A stretch of 64,000 bases of DNA from CAYOEV01 sp964403075 (lineage in GTDB: Bacteria > Bacteroidota > Bacteroidia > Cytophagales > Cyclobacteriaceae). The position numbers and the translations under genes are program-made. The notes below the pieces were generated by a model. The model did not search any database, was not told the origin of the DNA, and saw nothing but the letters and a program-made list of their open reading frames with translations. The stretch is from NCBI GenBank assembly GCA_964403075.1, contig CAYOEV010000001.1:186001-250000 (forward strand), in the 5' to 3' direction. Below, piece after piece: positions 7,145 to 16,579 of the stretch (position 1 is the first letter of the stretch; the number at the start of each line of letters is the position of its first letter).

Positions 7145-8013
7145 GCAGGCAGAATTTCAGAAATGTTTTTTTTGATCTTAATGCAGAGTCCGTCAAGTGG
7201 CAGATCGTTTACATCCTTACCAAAAGGATCCTCAATTTCCTCTGCGATAAGCTCTACACTCATCAAAAAGTAAAAAGCAAGTACCACCCACAGCACAGAA
7301 AGCCAGCCAAATAGCCAGATAAAACTGAAAGGTAAAGTAATGGCGTAAATGAATAAGAATTTCTTGATAAACATAGAGTAGGAATAGGGAATCGGTGTGT
7401 TTTTAATCCTTTCACAGGCACCGATGATGTCTATGAACCCTTTCAATTCCTTATCTAAGAGAAAAAGCTCTTCAGGTTGTATCTTACCTTCTCTCCTAAG
7501 TTTCATGGTACGCTCATACAGCATGTCGTTGATCATATTGGGACGATGCTTACTTGAAACGATTCGTTCCTTGAACGTCTCCCCTGGAAAATCCATTTCG
7601 CCAACTTGAATGCTATCCCTGAGATGTTCTTTCATTGAAAACGTAATATTGGGAATCATCTTTTGAAAGAAGTCTCGGTCCTCATGCGCATCCGGGGGAA
7701 GCATATTGTTGAACTTGATGGCCAGATGACGTGTGTCATTCACCAGCTTACCCCAGAGCTTTCGCCCTTCCCACCACCGGTCATAGGCAGTATTTGTTCT
7801 CAATACCAGAAACAAACCTAGAATAACACCCAAAATGGAATGAAAAGCTACATTTTCTTGGAAATGGTAATTGAACACCTCAAGAATCAAGTAGCAACAA
7901 AAGGAAGTAAATAATGCGGCAAACAAAATCATCGGAAACAGCCTGCGAATGACGTATCTACTGTAAACATCAAAAATCAATGAAAACCAAGATTTCGGAT
8001 TGTACTGTATCAT
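7141..8013 (-). CDS. Bestrophin-family anion channel-like membrane protein
   Basis: A 290-residue protein of the bacterial bestrophin (UPF0187/YneE) family. The diagnostic segment is LGLFLVLRTNTAYDRWWEGRKLWGKLVNDTR (split over residues about 65-98), which directly follows two membrane helices (about 25-46 and 55-75). Two more hydrophobic segments occur around residues 215-255. Characterised homologues are pentameric ion channels; selectivity here is unknown. It is the last gene of the long minus-strand run, 6 nt after the GH3 gene. Its TAA and the lipA TAA overlap in a shared TTAA (7141-7144), so the two transcripts must read into each other unless terminated inside a coding region. Confidence 0.88.
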   Translation of the reverse strand: MIQYNPKSWFSLIFDVYSRYVIRRLFPMILFAALFTSFCCYLILEVFNYHFQENVAFHSILGVILGLFLVLRTNTAYDRWWEGRKLWGKLVNDTRHLAIKFNNMLPPDAHEDRDFFQKMIPNITFSMKEHLRDSIQVGEMDFPGETFKERIVSSKHRPNMINDMLYERTMKLRREGKIQPEELFLLDKELKGFIDIIGACERIKNTPIPYSYSMFIKKFLFIYAITLPFSFIWLFGWLSVLWVVLAFYFLMSVELIAEEIEDPFGKDVNDLPLDGLCIKIKKNISEILPA

Positions 8014-8019
8014 GAGGGG

Positions 8020-9114
8020 TCAGATTAGGTCAAATTTTCTCTTTAATTCAATAATTCTTTGAAAAGATTCACGAATTCGTGATTTAGGAATATGACCATC
8101 GATGACGTTGCTACGGATGATGGCATGCAACTTTCTGACATCAATTCTATTGGGCAGCGAAGCGTTATTGGCAAAGAGCATGATGTCTACCCCGGCATTA
8201 ATCGACTTTACCAATGCCTCCTCTTCCCCGTAGTGTTCACTTATGGCTTGCATTTGCATGTCGTCAGAAATGACCACTCCTTGATAGTGCATGAGGTCCC
8301 TCAGGGTGTGCTGTATTATTTCTTTGGAAAGGGTTGCGGGCAAGCGCTCTTTATCAAGACGTTCGTTGATAATATGTGCGGTCATCACGGCGTCCAGCTG
8401 TTGATAGCCAATGAACAGAAAATAGGGCTTTATTTCATCAAAAACCCAAGAATTTGAAACGTCCGTTAAGCCCAGGTGCGTGTCCGTGGAAGAACTGCCA
8501 TGGCCGGGGAAATGCTTGATCACAGGTATGACGCCTTTCTTCTGATGCGCACGAACAACCTCATAGGCATGCCTGGTTACTTTTTCGTAGTTCGCTGAAT
8601 AACTTCTTCCCAATCTGGCGATTACCGGGTTTTCAGGATTTACGGCGATATCTACAACCGGCGCGAAATTCATGTTGATACCCAGATCCGACAATAACGA
8701 GGCCGTCCGTTCGGCGATTGCGTATGTGCTGTCCAATTGATTCCATTCCCCCAATGTTTTCGCCGACTGTGTAGGATGAAAACCATATTTCGGCTTGAGT
8801 CGATTGACCTGTCCACCCTCTTCATCAATTGAAAAAAACAATGGAATGGGACTAACAGCCTGTAGTGAGTCTATAATTTCTTTCAGTTTAATCGCCGGAT
8901 CCCGCGGGTTGATGTGCTTCTCGTAGAGGATAATACCGCCAACCAGGCCTTTCCGAACAGCCAGCACCTGATCACTTGCTTTCTCTATGTCATTGAAATC
9001 ATCCAGGCCAATCATAATCATCTGACCGATCATGATATCCAAAGAATCAACCCCTTGTGCAACACCCACACGCGTGCCAAACACACAAACTAATAAACAT
9101 GCCCATCGAATCAT
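8020..9114 (-). CDS. Exported glycoside hydrolase family 3 protein (beta-N-acetylhexosaminidase-like)
   Basis: A 364-residue, single-domain GH3 enzyme with a signal peptide (residues 1-19, ending VGVAQG). KHFPGHGSSSTDTHL (about 205-219) contains the His/Asp acid-base loop typical of NagZ-type enzymes, and VISDDMQMQAI (about 281-291) carries the nucleophilic aspartate. NagZ enzymes remove beta-N-acetylglucosamine from peptidoglycan fragments. The signal peptide would place this one in the periplasm or outside, unlike cytoplasmic NagZ. It lacks the beta-lactamase-like C-terminal half found fused to GH3 in many Bacteroidota. It overlaps the ceramidase-like gene by ATGA, implying translational coupling. 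Confidence 0.86.
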   Translation of the reverse strand: MIRWACLLVCVFGTRVGVAQGVDSLDIMIGQMIMIGLDDFNDIEKASDQVLAVRKGLVGGIILYEKHINPRDPAIKLKEIIDSLQAVSPIPLFFSIDEEGGQVNRLKPKYGFHPTQSAKTLGEWNQLDSTYAIAERTASLLSDLGINMNFAPVVDIAVNPENPVIARLGRSYSANYEKVTRHAYEVVRAHQKKGVIPVIKHFPGHGSSSTDTHLGLTDVSNSWVFDEIKPYFLFIGYQQLDAVMTAHIINERLDKERLPATLSKEIIQHTLRDLMHYQGVVISDDMQMQAISEHYGEEEALVKSINAGVDIMLFANNASLPNRIDVRKLHAIIRSNVIDGHIPKSRIRESFQRIIELKRKFDLI

Positions 9115-10469
9115 TCTGCCAGGATTTCAATTAGCCGTATGGCAATTTCGGTAAAATAAGCCCCATTGTCAGAACCATACCAACTCATACTTCTGGTCTC
9201 ATAAGACGGTAAATCGTACCATTTGTCATTGGTAATGTACCCGATATATCCTCCATTGAAAGAAGTAATGAGCAGATCAACTGATTTTTTGCGTGCCAAC
9301 TGATAAAGCGGTAAGGCAAGTTCACCAGAAAAATCTCCCGGAAAACCCATGATTAAGGTATTTCCGATCTTCGCTACGCTTATTTCTACCTGATATCGTC
9401 CGGTAAGCTGATGAAATAACCAGGAGCGAACGGCTATGTTTTTGGATACCTTGAACTGCGGACTTCTCAACGGTACCTTGAGGCGGTACGATTCAATGTC
9501 TAAACGGGCCTCGGCCGGTGAATGGACACCTGCACGCATAACCCAGTTCAAAGCCATTTCATAACCCAGCCTACGCGACTTTTCATAGCCAATCAACTCT
9601 CGCCATTGGGGTGGACCCATACTGGCCATGGCACCCGCCATAAACAGCGGCACTTGCCTTCGTGTGGTGTCCAGGAATTGCACCGCCTTCTTGAAATCTC
9701 CGGGATAGTCGGCCGTAAGCTGATGGTCGTGCATCGAGAAGCATGTGGGATGCGCCGCGAATACGTGCAAGCAGTATGTTTTGACCGGTTGATCTACCGT
9801 GAGGGTGCTAAACCAATCGTCTACCCTTGCCGTATCCACAAGCCGATTTGAAATATGACCTGGCAGTCTTGTTTGTTCCAGTCTTATTTTACTGCTTTGA
9901 AGATCACTCATGGCCAGTATAAACGATTGAACCATGCGTGCCACTAGCCAATCTACACGCTCCGCGTCATAAGGTCCACTGATTATTTCACCCGCCAATT
10001 TGGGTGCCCATTCACCTATGCTGGAATGTGTGTGTGAAGCCGTCAAATAAATTTCCTGTCTTTTCCAACCAAGATCTTGAATGGACCTAAAAAAAGCTCC
10101 ACTTACCTCAGGGTGAAATAACAATAGATCAGCAGTAATCACGGCCAGCCGGTCGTTGCCATTATCGAATACAACAGTCTGAATGAATACAGAATCCCTC
10201 AAACTCGAAAAAGTCTTTGGCTTCCGTGCACCATATCCTGCCAATGACAGGGGCCTTTCGGGGGTTATAGAGACACACCCGTAACCTGTTTTTAAATCAC
10301 CCAGAGGATGGACAAAACGACTTTTACTCAGTGAATCCAGCCGACGGTCCATTTCTGCGTAATAAGCCATTTGACGGTATGGCGTGCGGTCCACTGGTTT
10401 GACTAGCAACAACGCCAACAGCGTAAATGCAAGCAATACAAAAAGTGCGATACGTAGATACTTGCTCAT
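9111..10469 (-). CDS. Neutral/alkaline ceramidase-like hydrolase, membrane-anchored
   Basis: A 452-residue protein from ATG 10469 (MSKYLRIALFVLLAFTLLAL). I rejected a frame reaching 10559 because it would run into comM, whose stop is at 10480. After one N-terminal hydrophobic segment come the ceramidase N-domain hallmarks: GYGCVSITPERPLSLAGYG, VITADLLLF and TASHTHSSIGEW, the last carrying zinc-ligand histidines. The family hydrolyses the amide bond of ceramides. Many Bacteroidota make sphingolipids, so a role in lipid turnover fits, but related proteins of unknown substrate exist. It sits between comM and the GH3 gene in one minus-strand run. Confidence 0.8.
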   Translation of the reverse strand: MSKYLRIALFVLLAFTLLALLLVKPVDRTPYRQMAYYAEMDRRLDSLSKSRFVHPLGDLKTGYGCVSITPERPLSLAGYGARKPKTFSSLRDSVFIQTVVFDNGNDRLAVITADLLLFHPEVSGAFFRSIQDLGWKRQEIYLTASHTHSSIGEWAPKLAGEIISGPYDAERVDWLVARMVQSFILAMSDLQSSKIRLEQTRLPGHISNRLVDTARVDDWFSTLTVDQPVKTYCLHVFAAHPTCFSMHDHQLTADYPGDFKKAVQFLDTTRRQVPLFMAGAMASMGPPQWRELIGYEKSRRLGYEMALNWVMRAGVHSPAEARLDIESYRLKVPLRSPQFKVSKNIAVRSWLFHQLTGRYQVEISVAKIGNTLIMGFPGDFSGELALPLYQLARKKSVDLLITSFNGGYIGYITNDKWYDLPSYETRSMSWYGSDNGAYFTEIAIRLIEILAE

Positions 10470-10479
10470 AGCTTGGATT

Positions 10480-12018
10480 TTATCCCGCCCAATTGTCCCG
10501 ATCCAGGCTGCGGTATTGAATGGCTTCTGCCAAGTGCTCAACTTTAACCGTTGATTCATTCGCTAAATCTGCAATGGTACGTGACACCCGCAAAATACGA
10601 TCATAAGCCCTGGCTGATAAGCCCAGACGCTCCATGGCCGTCTTCAGTAGTGCTTTTCCGGCATTATTGATTACACAAACCTCCTTCACCTGTTGACTAC
10701 TCATCATGGCATTACTGAACACTTTGGGCTGTCCTTTAAATCGCCCTGCCTGAATTTCCCTCGCCAACACCACTCGATTGCGGATGTCTGCGCTACTCTC
10801 TCCTTTCCTGTTTTCTGTGATCTGATCGAAACCTACAGGTGTAACTTCTACATGTAGGTCAATGCGGTCAAGAAGGGGGCCACTGACTCTTGAGAGGTAA
10901 CGATGTACAGCCCCGGGTGGACAAATACACGCCCGCTCCGGGTGATTGTAATACCCACAAGGGCATGGATTCATGCTGGCAATTAGCATGAAATTGGCAG
11001 GGTAATCCAAGCTAATCTTGGCACGAGAAATCGTTACCGTTCGTTCTTCCAAAGGTTGCCTCATCACTTCCAGTGCCGTGCGCTTAAATTCGGGCAATTC
11101 ATCCAAAAAAAGTACACCGTTGTTGGCTAACGATATCTCTCCGGGTTGCGGCACACCACCTCCACCCACTAAAGCCACATCACTAATGGTATGGTGGGGC
11201 GAACGAAAGGGTCTACGAGCTATCAACGTGCTGTCTGCCGAAAGTTTTCCCGCTACCGAATGAATTTTAGTTGTTTCCAAGGCCTCATGCAAGGATAAAG
11301 GAGGTAAAATCGATGGCAGTCTTTTAGCAAGCATGGTCTTGCCGGCGCCCGGAGGCCCGATCATGATTACATTGTGTCCCCCTGCGGCCGCAATCTCCAT
11401 GGCTCTTTTAATGTTTTCCTGTCCCTGCACATCCGAAAAGTCAGCATCGTAATCATTCTGCTCCTCAAAGAAAATCTCACGCGTAGAATAAGACACAGGA
11501 GAAAGAAGTTGCGTTCCGGACAAATGTCCGATCGCCTCTTCCATATGGCCCACACCTATCACGTCTAACCCCTCGACTATAGCGGCTTCAGAAGCATTTT
11601 CTTTCGGTAAAATAAGCCCTTTAAATGCTCGTTTTCTGGCTTCAATAGCCATAGGCAATCCTCCCTTGACTTTCCTAAGGCTGCCATCCAGAGCAAGTTC
11701 ACCCATGATCATGTATTGATCAAGATCCAAAAGATCTACTTGTTCCGATGCTTGCAATACTGCCAGGGCAATTGGCAAATCGTAAGCAGATCCTTCCTTT
11801 CGGATGTTTGCCGGGGCTAGGTTCACAACGGTTTTGCGACGCGGCATTCGGTATTCCAAATGTTTATAGACCGATTCCACTCGCTGCTGACTTTCTTTAA
11901 CTGCCGAATCTGGCAGACCGACCACAAAAAAATTTGTGCCATCCACAATATTGGCCTCTACCGTAACTGTGTAAGCATCGACCCCCAATACAGCACCTCC
12001 ATAAGTCTTGGCAAGCAT
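10480..12018 (-). CDS. comM: YifB/ComM-family Mg-chelatase-like AAA+ ATPase
   Basis: A 512-residue protein of the ComM/YifB family. The N-terminal domain is the Lon-protease-like fold (VNLAPANIRKEGSAYDLPIALA, split around residues 65-87). The AAA+ core follows, with Walker A IGPPGAGKTMLAKR (about 217-230), Walker B GVLFLDELPEF and a cysteine-rich segment (PCPCGYYNHPERACICPP). In Vibrio and Haemophilus ComM is a hexameric helicase that promotes branch migration during natural transformation; its role here is unproven. It overlaps gmhA by one base (TAATG). Confidence 0.93.
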   Translation of the reverse strand: MLAKTYGGAVLGVDAYTVTVEANIVDGTNFFVVGLPDSAVKESQQRVESVYKHLEYRMPRRKTVVNLAPANIRKEGSAYDLPIALAVLQASEQVDLLDLDQYMIMGELALDGSLRKVKGGLPMAIEARKRAFKGLILPKENASEAAIVEGLDVIGVGHMEEAIGHLSGTQLLSPVSYSTREIFFEEQNDYDADFSDVQGQENIKRAMEIAAAGGHNVIMIGPPGAGKTMLAKRLPSILPPLSLHEALETTKIHSVAGKLSADSTLIARRPFRSPHHTISDVALVGGGGVPQPGEISLANNGVLFLDELPEFKRTALEVMRQPLEERTVTISRAKISLDYPANFMLIASMNPCPCGYYNHPERACICPPGAVHRYLSRVSGPLLDRIDLHVEVTPVGFDQITENRKGESSADIRNRVVLAREIQAGRFKGQPKVFSNAMMSSQQVKEVCVINNAGKALLKTAMERLGLSARAYDRILRVSRTIADLANESTVKVEHLAEAIQYRSLDRDNWAG

Positions 12019-12590
12019 TATCGGGTCATTTTTTCAATAAGCAGCATGAAAATATGAATCACTTTGATATGAACTTCCTGAATACGATCAGCATAACCAT
12101 CGTGTGGCACACGTATTTCCACATCTGCCATCGGTCCCAGCTTACCACCGTCTTTCCCGGTTAAAGCCACGCAATGCATGCCCTTTTCCCTGGCCGATTC
12201 AAAAGCCCTTATCACGTTGGCCGAATTGCCACTGGTACTCAAACCAAGAAGTACATCACCCGGACGACCCAGTGCATCTACGAAACGGGAGAAAACATAT
12301 TCAAATCCATAATCATTGGATACACAGGACAAGTGCGAGGGGTCGCTAATGGCAAGCGCAGACAATGCGTCCCTACCCTCCCTGTATCTGCCAGTAAGCT
12401 CTTCCGCAAAGTGCATGGCGTCACAATGAGAGCCCCCATTGCCACATGATAGGATTTTACCACCATGCTTCAATGATTCGGCCATGAGGGTAGCGGCGAC
12501 AGAGATATTCTCAAGGTTTTCTGGGTTGTTCATGAAAGAGTCCAAAACCTGTCGCGACGCCGTCAGTTCTCCTTTGATCAAGTCGGTCAT
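12018..12590 (-). CDS. gmhA: Phosphoheptose isomerase (sedoheptulose-7-phosphate isomerase)
   Basis: A 190-residue SIS-domain protein that converts sedoheptulose 7-phosphate to D-glycero-D-manno-heptose 7-phosphate, the first step toward ADP- or GDP-heptose for LPS or surface glycans. SCGNGGSHCDAMHFAEELTGR (in two parts, residues about 48-68) and LLGLSTSGNSANV (about 113-125) build the phosphate-binding site. QEVHIKVIHIF near the C-terminus carries the catalytic histidine region. It overlaps comM by one base and the upstream small membrane-protein gene by ATGA. No HldE or GmhB gene is nearby. Proximity to MsbA-like and Wzi-like genes supports an envelope role. Confidence 0.92.
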   Translation of the reverse strand: MTDLIKGELTASRQVLDSFMNNPENLENISVAATLMAESLKHGGKILSCGNGGSHCDAMHFAEELTGRYREGRDALSALAISDPSHLSCVSNDYGFEYVFSRFVDALGRPGDVLLGLSTSGNSANVIRAFESAREKGMHCVALTGKDGGKLGPMADVEIRVPHDGYADRIQEVHIKVIHIFMLLIEKMTR

Positions 12591-13003
12591 AATTCTTCAG
12601 ATGAATGGTCGTTGGCTGAATCTTCACGTGGATTATCCTCGCGCTTGGAGCCTTCCCCGAGTTGTAAGTCTTCCTTAAGCGGCTGCCGGACTGGCTTTAA
12701 ATCTTCGTGAGGTTCTCTGTCATACAGCCTGGCTTTTAATTTTGTGATCTCAATTTTGTGCCGCGCCAGCTCTCTCCTCAATGAACGCATGCCAAAATAA
12801 TCCATGGTTAATTCAATCACCATCAGCATACTCATCAAAAAAAAGATAACCATAGCATAGTAAATCTGGTTATATATTTTGATCCGCGCATCCAACCAGA
12901 TGCGGGTTTCTTCCATATTCAACAGCCCGTCGACTGAAAAAAACAACATCCCAAGAGAGAGCACCACATATAGAGAATAAAAGATGATTTTAAATTGACG
13001 CAT
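12587..13003 (-). CDS. Small two-helix membrane protein with charged coiled-coil tail, unknown function
   Basis: A 138-residue protein that I cannot place in a named family. Residues about 5-27 and 45-68 are membrane helices. Residues about 70-95 (MRSLRRELARHKIEITKLKARLYD) look like a short amphipathic coiled coil. The last 40 residues are highly charged and probably disordered. The topology suggests a cytoplasmic tail. It starts 36 nt after the MsbA-like gene and overlaps gmhA by ATGA, so it is expressed with envelope genes and may be an assembly factor (inference). Confidence 0.7.
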   Translation of the reverse strand: MRQFKIIFYSLYVVLSLGMLFFSVDGLLNMEETRIWLDARIKIYNQIYYAMVIFFLMSMLMVIELTMDYFGMRSLRRELARHKIEITKLKARLYDREPHEDLKPVRQPLKEDLQLGEGSKREDNPREDSANDHSSEEL

Positions 13004-13039
13004 ACATCTGTATGATTAGAAACCAAGTTTAATGAAAAT

Positions 13040-14857
13040 TCAAAAGGATTGCATATCTATCAGCTTACGGTACAAACCTTTCTGTGCAACTAAGTCTGAA
13101 TGACTCCCACGCTCAATGATTTCACCATGCTGGATAACCAAAATTTTATCGGCTCTTTGTATCGTACTTAGTCTGTGCGCGATGACCAACGTGGTACGAT
13201 TGGCCATTACTTGGTATATGGCCTCCTGTACCAGGCGTTCCGACTGCGAGTCGAGCGCAGACGTCGCTTCATCTAATATGAGTATTGGTGGATTCTTGAG
13301 CAAGGCCCGTGCAATGCTCACGCGTTGTCGCTGTCCACCACTTAATTTGGCACCCCCCTCTCCTACCACTGTGTCATACGCTTCTGGAAGCTTCTCAATA
13401 AATGCATGCGCGTTGGCAATCTCGGCTGCCCTTATGATCTCGTCATCTGTGGACACCTGTCCAAAAGTGATGTTATTCCTAACCGTATCATTGAACAAAA
13501 TAGAATCTTGAGTCACGATTCCGACCATGTCCCTTAAATCCTCTATTTGATAAGACCTAAGGTCTATGTCATCCACATCGATCTGACCGTTCGTCGGATC
13601 GTAAAATCGGGGAATCAAATCCGCAATCGTAGACTTTCCGCCGCCGGAAGGACCTACCAACGCCACTACCTCACCCTTTTTCACAACAAAATTAATGTCC
13701 TTTAGTACCAAATCTTTTTCGTAGGCAAAGCTCACATTTTGGAAGGTAATGCCCTTTTCCAGTTGGGTAATCCGCACAGGTTGTTCAGGACTCTGAATGC
13801 CTACTTCGCTGTCAATAATTTCAAAAACCCGCTCACCTGCAGATATGCCACGCATGACATTACTGAAACTGCTCGCAAGGGCCTTGGATGGGGGGAGTAT
13901 CTGTGAAAAAATAGCCAGGAAACCAATAAATTCGGCTGGCGGCAATGCCCAGGACTTGTTCAGTACCATGCTGCCCCCGATGTACAGGATCACCGTTAGG
14001 GCACCAACACCCAAGAATTCTGAAATCGGCTGTGCCAGATTTTGTCGTGTTGCATAACGGAACAAATGTTTGCCATAAGCATCTATAATTCCGGCAAACT
14101 TTCGGCGCATAAATGTCAACGAGTTAAATGCCTTGATCACACGCATCCCACCAAGGCTTTCATCGAGGACGCCATTAATCTGACCTATGGTCTGCTGCAA
14201 TTTGGTGGCACGCTTTTTCAATCGCCGGGCAAGGTAGGAGATAACAACGCCCGAAATCGGAATAATGAGCAAGGTAAACCCAGTTAGGGTGGCTGAAATG
14301 TGAAAGAGCGCGATGAACAATCCGGTAATCAGCAAAGGCTCCTTCAAGAGTACTTTTAAAGTATTCACCACCGAGTTTTCAATTTGCTGAATGTCTACAG
14401 TGCCCCGTGACATTAAATCCCCTCTTCTGTTTGTGGTAAAATAACCAAGATCCAAACGCGTCAAAGCCTCATAAAAATGATTCCTCAGTTGAGTGATTAA
14501 GTTAACCCTTATCCTCGCTAGAATGATCGCAGCAAGATATCTGGTGGTATTAGAGAGCAGGTTAGAAATCAATAAAGCCACCACCACAAATTGCAGCGCT
14601 GCTTCCGTTCCGAATGTGTTTATTTGATACCCCAGATGGTAATTGAACAAATCCTTAAAAAATCGAATCGACAAGGAAAATTCTGGTCGCGTCGTCTGCT
14701 CAATGACCACTTCACCAAAGATCACATTCAGCAATGGGATGAGCATGGTAAAATTGACTACACTGAATACCACGTAAATCAGTGTCAACAGCACATACTG
14801 AGGGAGATAAATGCCCACCGGGCGTGCATACAAAAGAATGCGATAGTAGGTCTTCAT
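13040..14857 (-). CDS. MsbA-like ABC exporter (fused permease and ATPase)
   Basis: A 605-residue ABC half-transporter: six membrane helices (residues about 15-320) followed by the nucleotide-binding domain. The ATPase has Walker A LVGPSGGGKST (about 402), signature LSGGQRQRV, Walker B ILILDEATSALD and switch IAHRLST. Its size and domain order match MsbA/LmrA lipid or lipid A flippases. Its position directly behind a Wzi-like outer-membrane gene (0-nt gap) and upstream of gmhA supports a lipid or glycolipid substrate. Drug exporters share the architecture, so the substrate remains inferred. Confidence 0.88.
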   Translation of the reverse strand: MKTYYRILLYARPVGIYLPQYVLLTLIYVVFSVVNFTMLIPLLNVIFGEVVIEQTTRPEFSLSIRFFKDLFNYHLGYQINTFGTEAALQFVVVALLISNLLSNTTRYLAAIILARIRVNLITQLRNHFYEALTRLDLGYFTTNRRGDLMSRGTVDIQQIENSVVNTLKVLLKEPLLITGLFIALFHISATLTGFTLLIIPISGVVISYLARRLKKRATKLQQTIGQINGVLDESLGGMRVIKAFNSLTFMRRKFAGIIDAYGKHLFRYATRQNLAQPISEFLGVGALTVILYIGGSMVLNKSWALPPAEFIGFLAIFSQILPPSKALASSFSNVMRGISAGERVFEIIDSEVGIQSPEQPVRITQLEKGITFQNVSFAYEKDLVLKDINFVVKKGEVVALVGPSGGGKSTIADLIPRFYDPTNGQIDVDDIDLRSYQIEDLRDMVGIVTQDSILFNDTVRNNITFGQVSTDDEIIRAAEIANAHAFIEKLPEAYDTVVGEGGAKLSGGQRQRVSIARALLKNPPILILDEATSALDSQSERLVQEAIYQVMANRTTLVIAHRLSTIQRADKILVIQHGEIIERGSHSDLVAQKGLYRKLIDMQSF

Positions 14858-16498
14858 TTAAAAGAAATAGTAGCGCTCGGGAAAATTCAAACGTATTGAA
14901 CAACCAAAAATAGTCGATTGTGTGTCCACTGATCCGGATTCTTTACGCATGAGAAAATCACCGTCGATGAACAAATTGTGGCGCAGGTGAAAGGTGGCCC
15001 TCAGATGTGCCATGTACAACTCAGTTCGCTCTCCTTGCAACCAATCATTTCCAAAATCTCCCAACGAGCGATCACGATAATCCCTAAAAATATCCCTTCC
15101 ATAATTCACCCCACCTATGTCGTTACCGTATAACGCGCGCAGCCCAGTAAGACGAACCCAGAAACGGTTCCATGGCTGAAAGCGTATCCTGCCCAAAACT
15201 TCCTGGAAGTTGGCACCTAAAGGATGCGCCAGGGCCTGCTGATAATGGGTGTAGTTGGTAAATCCGTCCTCATGGGCATAGGTGTAGGGCCTGACACCAT
15301 TCCATTCCAACTGCACATCCAGATGATTGATGCCAAATGCGTCATACAACTGAGCCCCCAATTGCACACCTTGCTTGTTCCCCCACCAACCACTTCCAGA
15401 AAAAACGTCTTTTACACGCATCTCATCGATAATCAGCTGACCATAAATATCCACCCGGTTCCCAAGTTGCCAATTGAAGTCCAGGCCTATGATCACGTTG
15501 TCAGGACTTCCATCCTGCTGCTCTAGCGCACGATAGAAAATAACGGGATTCAAATATTCCAACTTAATACCACTGTCCAATGAATCCGGTTCGCCATATA
15601 CGATGGCTTCAAACAACCCTATGTGCAAATTATCCCGGGCACGAATATCCAGATGATGAAGTGCCAGATATTTCCGGGGAAATCTTTGGTTGCCAAACGT
15701 TCCATTTGGTCCCCCCAGAACATCTGCTGTCAGCTGTGCAAACAAATTGGTGTATTTGACCTTCCACACGTCCGTGGTCAATCGCAGGTATGGATAGTTG
15801 TTCGATACATCTGATAAGATAAGTGACCGCTGGCCGTCTCCGATAAAATGCCTTCCATAACCAAATTGAGCCGAGATGTGTTGGGTAATACCAAAATCGA
15901 TGTAACCCTGCGCCCGAAAGAAGTCTGCAGAACCGGCCCCAGTTCGTTTCCAAAAACCTTCCTGAGGAACAGTTCCAAGACTATCAATCACATCATTCAC
16001 GTATCTCGGGTAGCGGATTTGATTTTCAGCCAATTGAGTATAAAAACCAATTCGCTCATCTATAGTGCCTCTGAGCTCCAATCCACGTGTGTTTTGAAAC
16101 AACCATTCGTCCGAACGGCTGTCCTGACCAAGCTGAAAATGAAGCACAGGGTTTACATGCAAATCAAGACCTTCCCCATCGGCCTGAATCAGGTCGGCCG
16201 GGTAAGTGTATAAATTCCAAAATGAATTTTCACTTTTTGTAGTATCCAAAGTCCACTCCCGGGCATCTTCCCTTAGATAATTCCAATTGAACGCCCGACT
16301 ATCATAGGGCAGATCCACAGTCTGTTGCTGCATGTAATGCCTGCCAATGGGCTTGAATTTAGAAAAAAAATCGACCCCTTGCCTCGTCCGATAATAGGCC
16401 AATTCTTCGTAAAACAAATGACCCAGCGGGAAATCAACCTGCTGAGACCAGGACACCTGGACAGCACTTATGATTAAGAAAAACAGTATTTGTTTCAA
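14858..16498 (-). CDS. Wzi/RemB-like outer-membrane beta-barrel protein
   Basis: A 546-residue exported protein with a signal peptide (residues 1-18, ending VSWSQ) and many alternating aromatic strands typical of a barrel. GYGRHFIGDGQRSLILSD (about residues 218-235) and YPYLRLTTDVWKVKYTN resemble the capsule-assembly Wzi family as represented in Bacteroidota, including the gliding protein RemB. I recognise it as that family rather than by catalytic residues. Wzi holds capsular polysaccharide at the cell surface. The only possible start before the signal peptide is TTG 16498, with an in-frame TAA just upstream. It is the first gene of the eight-gene minus-strand run. Confidence 0.68.
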   Translation of the reverse strand: MKQILFFLIISAVQVSWSQQVDFPLGHLFYEELAYYRTRQGVDFFSKFKPIGRHYMQQQTVDLPYDSRAFNWNYLREDAREWTLDTTKSENSFWNLYTYPADLIQADGEGLDLHVNPVLHFQLGQDSRSDEWLFQNTRGLELRGTIDERIGFYTQLAENQIRYPRYVNDVIDSLGTVPQEGFWKRTGAGSADFFRAQGYIDFGITQHISAQFGYGRHFIGDGQRSLILSDVSNNYPYLRLTTDVWKVKYTNLFAQLTADVLGGPNGTFGNQRFPRKYLALHHLDIRARDNLHIGLFEAIVYGEPDSLDSGIKLEYLNPVIFYRALEQQDGSPDNVIIGLDFNWQLGNRVDIYGQLIIDEMRVKDVFSGSGWWGNKQGVQLGAQLYDAFGINHLDVQLEWNGVRPYTYAHEDGFTNYTHYQQALAHPLGANFQEVLGRIRFQPWNRFWVRLTGLRALYGNDIGGVNYGRDIFRDYRDRSLGDFGNDWLQGERTELYMAHLRATFHLRHNLFIDGDFLMRKESGSVDTQSTIFGCSIRLNFPERYYFF

Positions 16499-16545
16499 GA
16501 ATGCTAAAATTAATTAACAGAAGTGGTATTGCTTGCTAAAACTAC

Positions 16546-16553
16546 TATCTTTG
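16546..16553 (+). promoter_or_regulatory. TAnnTTTG promoter element of rpmE2
   Basis: TATCTTTG is an exact match to the Bacteroidota -7 consensus, 26 nt upstream of the rpmE2 ATG. No convincing -33 TTG stands at the usual distance. Confidence 0.5.
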
Positions 16554-16579
16554 CAATCCTTTTCGAAAAAAGACATCGC

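Noticed and set aside
9112..10559. 30-codon N-terminal extension of the ceramidase-like protein
   Set aside because: It overlaps the comM 3' end; the hydrophobic anchor begins right after ATG 10469.
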